Assembly: GCA_951799425.1 (NCBI GenBank)
Contig: OX637391.1
Span: 23,360,551-23,424,550 of the forward strand
Direction of reading: 5' to 3'
Origin: Ilex aquifolium
Taxonomy: Eukaryota; Streptophyta; Magnoliopsida; Aquifoliales; Aquifoliaceae
Length of the DNA stretch: 64,000 nucleotides
Both the position numbers and the translations under genes were made by a program. The notes beneath the pieces are model-generated. The model was given only the letters and a program-made list of their open reading frames with translations, was not told the origin of the DNA and ran no database searches. This document shows, one piece after another, positions 57,491 to 64,000 of this stretch; the first letter of the stretch is position 1; each line of letters begins with the position of its first letter.

Positions 57491-57835
57491 CTAATCCGAG
57501 TCTCCCTCTGTGTCTGTGTAAAATGGACAACCAGTAACTCTCCCAACTTCCTCTCTCACAAATCGGTTAAGCACAGTGCCGGAATAGTATGGCGTATCAG
57601 GGTAATCCTTACTCAGCCCATTCACTATCCAGTCTAATCGATCAAGTGCGCGACCGGAAAGTGGTTCAGAACACTGGTTGTACCTTTTTTCGTGAAAGAA
57701 TCTGCCACACTGTTTACAGGCACCAAGCCTATTTGCACGACGGCGTTTGGCAAAGCTACTTCTGCCACAGAGGGGTTTCGCTTGTTTTTCTTTGATTTCA
57801 GCCTTCCTTACTAATCTTGCTTTTCTCATGATCAT
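57491..57835 (-). CDS. Small Cys/Arg-rich ORF of A2, 114 codons, intact
   Basis: Start MIMRKARLVRK at 57835, end TDTEGDSD at 57491. Residues 1-50 are very basic (net charge well above +10) and carry LCGRSSFAKRRRANR and CKQCGRFFHEKR followed by YNQC, giving a C-x2-C...C arrangement that could bind zinc. The middle (RALDRLDWIVNGL) may be helical; the tail is acidic. The frame is kept in A1 apart from one TAG. It lies between pol and the internal promoter. No family is recognised. A nucleic-acid-binding accessory protein is the simplest reading, but chance conservation between two young copies is possible. Confidence 0.6.
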   Translation of the reverse strand: MIMRKARLVRKAEIKEKQAKPLCGRSSFAKRRRANRLGACKQCGRFFHEKRYNQCSEPLSGRALDRLDWIVNGLSKDYPDTPYYSGTVLNRFVREEVGRVTGCPFYTDTEGDSD

Positions 57836-58399
57836 AGTATGTACATCAGATGGAAAAGTACGTAGGACTCCTAGGCTAAACCAAAAAAAGATTTACATCC
57901 ATGATTGCTAAATTTAAAGACTCACTATCTGGTTCTTTAACGTCTGCCAGTCACAAAGACGATTGAAGTTGATTCATAAGCATAATCATCAATTTATACA
58001 ATCAATGTTCAAACATGATTAACAACAACAATAAAAAATTTTAAAAATTTACGAAAACATGAACTAATGAACTGATGAACTGATCATACCCCCCAACCTG
58101 AACTGAACATTGTCCCCAATGTTTCGAATTTAACGGTTCATGGAGTGTGGATACGAGGTTGAATGGTAGAGATCTGTTCACCGCCGAGTCCTACAAATAA
58201 AAACACAAAAATTACTCATCTGTGCGCAGATCTGGGTTTCGGGTAGGCTGAAAATCCTTATGTGTGAGTGCGAACAAGAGAAGAACACCCGTGAGCAAAT
58301 ATAAGATTAAAATGCAAAACATGAAGCAAAAAATCGTGTTTGTGGAGTGTGTGGTCATGGGTGTTTTCTCGGGTAACAGAGACTCGAAGACTGACAGAA

Positions 58400-58430
58400 G
58401 GAAGAAGAAGAAAAGAAAAAGAAGAAGAAG

Positions 58431-58461
<31 letters not shown>

Positions 58462-58476
58462 GGGGGGGGGGGGGGG
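58400..58476 (-). repeat. GAA repeat and G15 run after pol
   Basis: Counterpart of the A1 tract: GAAGAAGAA repeats then 15 G at 58462-58476. On the element strand this gives C15 and TTC repeats ending in CTTCTTCCTTCTGTCAG, which looks like a pyrimidine tract with AG of a 3' splice site. A1 lacks the CAG. Confidence 0.75.
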
Positions 58477-58508
58477 CAACTGCGGCGGCTGGGGAAAAAG
58501 TGGGCGCC

Positions 58509-61215
58509 TTATAAAGGCGCCCCAGTGGGTCGGGTTGGAGTAGATATTTCCTGACCCGATCCACTGGAGTGTCGGCAGGCGCGAATTTCGGAGGAGTACT
58601 CTGGTTCCATTAAAAGAATGGTTTCCACATTTCTAACAAAATCCTCCAAAAATGGTTTTAACCTCTGACCATTAACAGTAAAATTATTACCGTTTGCTGG
58701 GTTTTCCACTTCAACTGCTCCGTGTTCAAACACCTTTTTGACAATGTAAGGCCCAGTCCATCTTGATTTTAACTTACCAGGAAAGAGGCGGAGTCTTGAA
58801 TTAAATAGCAAGACTTTTTGAGATGGCTCAAAAGATTTCCGCACAATGTGTTTGTCATGAAAAATTTTCATCCTGGTTTTAGCAATCTTAGCATTTTCAT
58901 ATGCTTCATTTCTCAATTCCTCCAATTCATTTATCTGAAGTTTCCTTGTTAGTCCAGCCTTGTCTAAGTCAAAATTCATTGCTTTAATGGCCCAGTATGC
59001 CCTATGTTCCAATTCCATAGGCAAGTGACATGGCTTTCCATAGACTAATCGATATGGAGACATGCCCAAAATTGTTTTAAAAGCAGTTCGGTATGCCCAG
59101 AGCGCATCAGTTAGTCTTAATGACCAATCTTTGCGATTTGGATTCACCGTTTTTTCCAAAATTAATTTGATCTCCCGATTAGCTAACTCAGCTTGTCCAC
59201 TGGTCTGTGGGTGATAAGGGATTGCAATTTTGTGAAAAATCAAGTATTTTTTCATTAAATTCCAGAAGGGACGATTGCAAAAATGAGCACCCCCATCGCT
59301 TATGATTGATTTCGGAATTCCAAACCGGGACAAAATATTTTCTTTCAAAAATTTGATCACTGTTTTGTGATCATTGTTTCGACATGGAATTGCTTTAACC
59401 CATTTGGATACATAGTCTACAACCACTAAAATGTATAAATAGCCAAAGGAAGGGGGAAATGGTCCCATAAAATCGATGCCCCAACAGTCAAAAATTTTAA
59501 TTACCAGAATGGGGTTTAAGGGCATCATATTTTTTTTAGAAATGTTTCCCAACCTTTGACACCTATCACAAGTTAAACAAAAGGCATGGACATCTTTGAA
59601 AAGTGTGGGCCAGTAAAATCCACACTGCAATATTTTTGCAGCTGTTTTTCTTGATGAAAAGTGGCCACCGCATGCTTCAGAATGACAAAATATTATTACC
59701 TGGTTACTTTCATGAGCAGGGATGCAACTTCTTATGATTTGATCTTTACAGTACTTGAATACGTAAGGATCCTCCCAAAAGAAGTTACGAACCTCCCTCA
59801 GAAATTTTTTTTTGTCCAACATGGTAAAAGATGGAGGGAGTGTACCAGTAGCAAGAAAGTTAGCAATGTCTGCATACCATGGTGTCTTATCAATCATGAA
59901 CAGTTGTTCATCGGGGAATTTCTCATTGATTGGCAGTCCATCCTCATGGAATTCATAGGTCAGTCTGGACAGATGATCTGCCACCACATTCTCGACACCT
60001 TTCTTGTCCTTGATGACAAGATCAAACTCTTGGAGCAAAAGTATCCATCTCAAGAGTCTTGGTTTGGCATCCTTCTTTGTGAGCAAAAATTTTAGAGCTG
60101 CATGGTCAGTGAATATAGTAACAGAAGAACCAACAAGATAAGAACGGAATTTTTCCAGTGCAAAAACTACAGCAAGCAATTCTTTCTCAGTTGTTGAATA
60201 ATTCATTTGGGCATCATTCAAAGTTTTGCTTGCATAGTAAATCACATGGGGTTTCTTATCTTTTCTTTGCCCCAATACAACACCTACAGCAAAATCACTT
60301 GCATCACACATTAGTTCAAAAGGAAGATTCCAGTCAGGAGGTTGCATTATTGGTGCAGAAATTAACATGTCTTTTAGCTTGTCAAAGGCTTTTTGGCATG
60401 CTTTATTCCAATCAAATATTACATCCTGACTTAGGAGGTGGCACATTGGGTTTGCTATGGTACTGAAATCTTTTATGAATCTCCTGTAGAACCCTGCATG
60501 TCCTAGGAATGATCGAACATCCTTTACAGTCTTAGGGGCAGGCAAATTTCCAATCAAATCAATTTTTGCCTTGTCAACTTTCATGCCTTCAGACGACACG
60601 ATGTGACCAAGAACAATGCCCTGTGTTACCATAAAATGGCATTTTTCCCAATTGAGCACTAGGTTGGCTTCCTTACATCTGATCAGTACTTTCTCCAGAT
60701 TGGTTAAACACAAATCGAAGGAATCACCATAGACAGAGAAGTCATCCATAAATACTTCCAAAATTTTTTCAACCATATCACTGAACAAGCTTAGCATACA
60801 TCTTTGAAATGTTGCAGGAGCGTTACAAAGTCCAAATGACATCCTTTTGAATGCAAAGGTGCCAAAGGGGCATGTGAAGGTTGTTTTCTCCTGATCATCT
60901 AGGGCTATCTCAATTTGGTTATACCCTGAATATCCATCCAAGAAACATTAAAATGCATGGCCTGCAATTCTCTCCAGGACTTGGTCAAGAAACGGGAGAG
61001 GAAAATGATATTTTCTAGTGACCAAATTGAGTTTTCGATAATCAATGCACATTCGCCATCCTGTGACGACTCGAGTTGGTACTAGTTCATTTGCATCATT
61101 TTTTACCACTGTGACCCCAGATTTTTTTGGCACAACTTGGGTTGGACTGACCCATTTACTATCTGAGATAGGGAAGATTATCCCTGCATCCAAGAGTTTG
61201 AGTACCTCAATTCTA
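58509..61215 (-). pseudogene. A2 pol: RT, RNase H, integrase (810 codons open after an RT stop)
   Basis: From 60941 to 58509 the frame is open and complete for most of RT, RNase H and integrase: [20 protein letters not shown], the active site FMDD at about residues 64-67 of this stretch, [26 protein letters not shown], the HHCC region ([16 protein letters not shown]), integrase core ([39 protein letters not shown]) and the [12 protein letters not shown] tail. The stop lies within the 58510 region (GAPL end). The first residue of this stretch is coded by TTG, not a start. An in-frame TAA at 60948-60950 separates it from the RT N-terminus (61193-60951), and the same TAA is in A1. Confidence 0.94.
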
Positions 61216-62030
61216 GTACTTCGAACACCAGTAGCTTAGGCGTACCGGTACTGTATAGTACCGGTACTGTTTCCCTGTTTCTGCCAAAATACTCCTGCTG
61301 AGCATACCTCTCCACTCCATTCCAACTCAGGACCTTCCTAGACATCTTACCACACAATTTATGACTTCTACTCACTCCCCAAAGATGTACTCCACTTATT
61401 ATCCACAATTTGATCCATCATGCCCAAGTTATTATCAAAATTGCAAAGTGATTTAAAACTTTGATGCATTCAACATACAGGGAATGGATTTCTATTCTTA
61501 ATTATCAAAATGAATATCCCAAAATGAAAATACGGATTCAAACAACACACATAGTTCTAATCCTTTTCAAATATCAAAAACTTGAGCAATATTCCCTCAT
61601 TCTTGCAAACATGGAGTTATTTAACAAATTTCTCAAATGATTGAACTAGGCTAACATGAGCAAACCCATAGTTTTAGATACTAGTCTAAAGTATGCACCT
61701 ACAAATTCATTTTCAACTTGCGTGTGTGTGAATTAAACAAGTAATTTGAACAGTTACACAACAGGATTCACATTCGAATAGCTGGACAAATTCAGCTTCA
61801 ATGCAAAAACTCACCAAGGGACACTCTTAAGCAATGAAACACACTCAAGTTATCCTGGTATGCACTCTATGTGTACATGTGAGATAGAGTCTTGTGTTCA
61901 AAACAAAGTGTGCTCACATGTAATCCAAAAATGAAGTTAATAAATGAAAATGAAGCGAACTTGGCATAGTCTCATGAACAGAATATTAGGGCATTAGGTA
62001 GTAAGACTAAACTCATCATTCCCTTTGAAA
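61216..62030 (-). other. Non-coding segment between A2 and the third gag
   Basis: Begins at the A2 break with AGTACTTCG and contains two palindromes GTACCGGTAC at 61242-61251 and 61258-61267 (16-bp spacing). Near 61950-62010 the phrase ACTTGGCATAGTCTCATGAA is similar to TTTGGCATAATCTCATGAA in the 3' untranslated regions of A1 (about 21287) and A2 (about 54320). It may therefore be 3' untranslated DNA of a related element. No RT follows the gag here. Confidence 0.4.
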
Positions 62031-64000
62031 TTATACACCTCCCAACTTCTCTAATTCAACCAATTCTTCCTCCTTGAGTTTCAACATCCCTTCTAACTCC
62101 AAGTGTTCCTCAATCAAAGTGTCAATTCTATTGACCTCATTTGCCTCCTCGTCATCCCCTGGTTGCTTTGCCAAATTGAAGACATTAAGTTCCAGTGTCA
62201 TGTTCCCGAACGCCAATTTCATCAGACCATTCCTGCAATTTATTATTGCATTAGATGTAGCAAGGAAAGGTCGCCCAAGTATCACGGGGATTTGGGAACT
62301 AAGATTAGCAACAGGATGAGTGTCCAATACAATAAAATCGACTGGAAAATAAAACTTATCAACTTGAACCAACACATCTTCCACTACTCCCCTTGGTGTG
62401 CAGATGCTACGATCTACAAGTTGAAGTGTGATTGAAGTAGGTTTCAACTCCTCAAGCTTGAGTTGTTGATACACGGAGTAGGGAAGGAGATTGACACTTG
62501 CTCCCAGATTAAGCAATGCTTGTTCAACCTGGCAATTTCCTATAGTGATGGCAATTGTTGGACAACCGAGATCTTTGAATTTGGGAGGAGTGTTGGTCCT
62601 TAAAATGGAGCTCACTTGTTCTGTCAAGAATGCCTTCTTCTGGACATTTAGCCTCCGCTTTACCGTGCATAGATCTTTCAAAATTTTGGCACATGATGGG
62701 ATTTGCTTAATGGCATCGAGGAGCGGGATATTGATTTTTACCTGCTTAAACATGTCTAAAATATCAGAATAATTAGCCATCTTGACAGGTGACTTCAAAC
62801 GATAGGGGAAGGGGGCAGGCATATGAGGAAAACACAAGCTATCATCAATCACATGTTCATTTTCAATTTGCTCATTTTCTTTGTCTTTACTCATTTCACC
62901 TTTTTCGGCCACATGTTCCTTGGCCTCACCCTCAATGGACTCACCCTCGATGGACTCTTCTATTGGCAATGGTGCCTTGGGTGGAACCTTTGGCACTATG
63001 GCTTTTCAATTTGTTTGCCACTACGAAGAGTGGTGACCGCCTTGAGGTGCTCACAACTATCTTGGGTGGGCTCAACTGATTCAATCACATTTTGGCCCTT
63101 GGGATTTTGTTGGGGTTGAGAGGGGAATTTCCCCTTCTACTGTTGAGACAAGCCTATGTGATTGGTGATCTTTGTGAGTTAAGCCGAAATGTCTTTATTG
63201 AAGGTGGTTTGGCTTTGAATGAAGGCGTGGACCACATCTTCCAAACTCCTTTTATGAGGTGGTTGGTAGCTGGAAGAACTAGATGGGCCTTGTTGGGAGA
63301 AATTTTGTGGGGGAGGATTGGATTGGTACCCTTGCGGATTGGACCAAGGGTATTGGGAGCTAGAAGCTTGCCCTTGGCCTTGATATTGAGATTGGTACTG
63401 ACCTTGCTTTGGAGGTGTAGGAGACGTGTATGTGTTTGACCCATAGGGGATGGGGTTCTCATTCCTCCAACTGAAATTAGGGTGATCACGATACCCCGAA
63501 TTGTAAGTGTTGGAATTTGAAGGAAATGATTGCCTTGGTTGGTTGAAGGCATTGACTTGTTCATGGTATGCTTCTTTAAGTGCCAGAATGCTCGGACACT
63601 CCGATGTGGAATGCTCGACACCACCACAAATAGAACAAGCCTCCTCGGTTCTTGACACATGAGACACCTCTCGTCTCCTATCCATCTCAAGGCTATCTAC
63701 TTTCCTAGACAATTTGGAAATTTGTGAAAGTAGATCCTCCCGGTCTTTCAAGTCATATATCCCTCCCCGTTGTGATTGACTACTCACTGGCAATGTCCTA
63801 GGTACATCATTTGGATCCCTAACATCCCAAGATTGTGCATTTTCAGCCAAGGTACCAAAGTAGTCGAGGGCCTCATCAGGGTCTTTGTTCAAGAACTCAC
63901 CATTGCACATCATGTCAATGAATTGTCTATGGTTTGGTGTGATTCCTTCGTAGAAGAAACTCACCAATTGCCATGATTTAAAACCATGATGTGGTATGGA
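62031..64000 (-). pseudogene. Third Athila-related element: gag-protease, partial
   Basis: 63967-63179 encodes the second half of Gag (FFYEGITPNHRQFIDMM, DEALDYFGTLAENAQ), a CCHC knuckle CSICGGVEHSTSEC and a Gln/Pro/Ser-rich linker ending PPHKRSLEDVVHAF. After stops and a frameshift 62996-62031 carries an acidic Glu-rich part, then FKQVKINIPLLDAIKQIPS and the protease (LLNLGASVNLLPYSVYQQL; the catalytic Asp is replaced by Asn, and RPFLATSNAIINCRNG is kept). The frame ends ELEKLGGV. Similar to but clearly different from A1 Gag. The 5' part lies beyond the right edge. Confidence 0.87.

Larger units (their letters stand above)
51777..61215 (-). mobile_element. Athila-type element A2, 5' part missing
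   Basis: Collinear with A1 from the 3' LTR through the env-position ORF, internal palindrome array, small ORF and pol up to the RT N-terminus. It then loses homology abruptly at 61215/61216 (after GAGTACCTCAATTCT). Gag, primer site and 5' LTR are absent. A1 and A2 have no solo-LTR insertion in common, which makes A2 the reference for the unoccupied site of 25438-28230. It inserted in the chromovirus 5' LTR. Confidence 0.92.

Noticed and set aside
59661-60095. 144-codon plus-strand frame
   Set aside because: Antisense shadow of the A2 RNase H region; the minus strand has clear domain matches.

Overview
This is nuclear DNA of a flowering plant. The window holds at least five lineages of plant LTR retrotransposon (Athila-, Tat- and chromovirus-type Ty3/gypsy, and an Ale/Retrofit-like Ty1/copia), a tRNA-derived SINE, a hAT-type MITE and two long foldback elements. 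I see no conserved cellular gene. The only non-transposon reading frame worth listing is an unrecognised 162-codon ORF at 42792-43280. The species cannot be named from the sequence.

Layout. 1-5.4 kb is AT-rich sequence with a 54-bp tandem repeat, a hAT MITE (8-bp duplication TTCTTGGT) and an LTR-like fragment. 5.47-7.92 kb is a foldback element split by a solo Athila LTR. 8.3-13.9 kb carries two solo LTRs of chromovirus type, both with perfect 5-bp target-site duplications. 14.8-18.74 kb is a decayed Tat element on the plus strand. A copia element (minus strand) was inserted into it. The copia 3' LTR was then split by a full-length Athila-type element (A1, 18806-35776, duplication TATAC), and A1 was itself hit at the end of pol by a solo LTR (25438-28230, duplication GCCCC). 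The copia body also carries a second solo LTR (38458-40011, AGAGA) and a SINE (40763-40963, 17-bp duplication). 42.2-44.9 kb holds the unknown ORF, a 1-kb foldback element and a flanking direct repeat. 44.9-51.78 kb is a decayed chromovirus (minus strand) whose 5' LTR is interrupted by a second Athila-type copy (A2, 51777-61215). A2 lacks its 5' part. 61.2-64 kb holds the gag-protease region of a third, related element that runs off the right edge.

How the parts relate. A1 and A2 share one organisation, read on the minus strand: 5' LTR, tRNA-Asp primer site, gag-protease, RT-RNase H-integrase, a pyrimidine-rich tract, a small Cys/Arg-rich ORF, an array of paired palindromes followed by a TATA box, an ORF in the env position, 3' untranslated DNA, polypurine tract, 3' LTR. 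In A2 the first two LTR-proximal parts are missing. The notable point is that the palindrome CGTTCGAACG, in pairs 17-19 bp apart (mostly exactly 18), stands upstream of the TATA box in the U3 of every copy of this LTR and again upstream of a second TATA box just before the env-position ORF. This looks like an internal promoter built from the same modules as the LTR promoter. Chromovirus-type LTRs here carry different palindrome arrays (GCTACCGGTAGC every 22 bp; GGTAC-NN-GTACC) at a common place nearer the LTR end. Both A1 and A2 share the same in-frame TAA in the reverse transcriptase, so the family may have been copied in trans.

Coordinates of element ends rest on visible TG...CA termini and target-site duplications. 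Family names rest on protein motifs recalled from knowledge of these lineages; no database search was possible.
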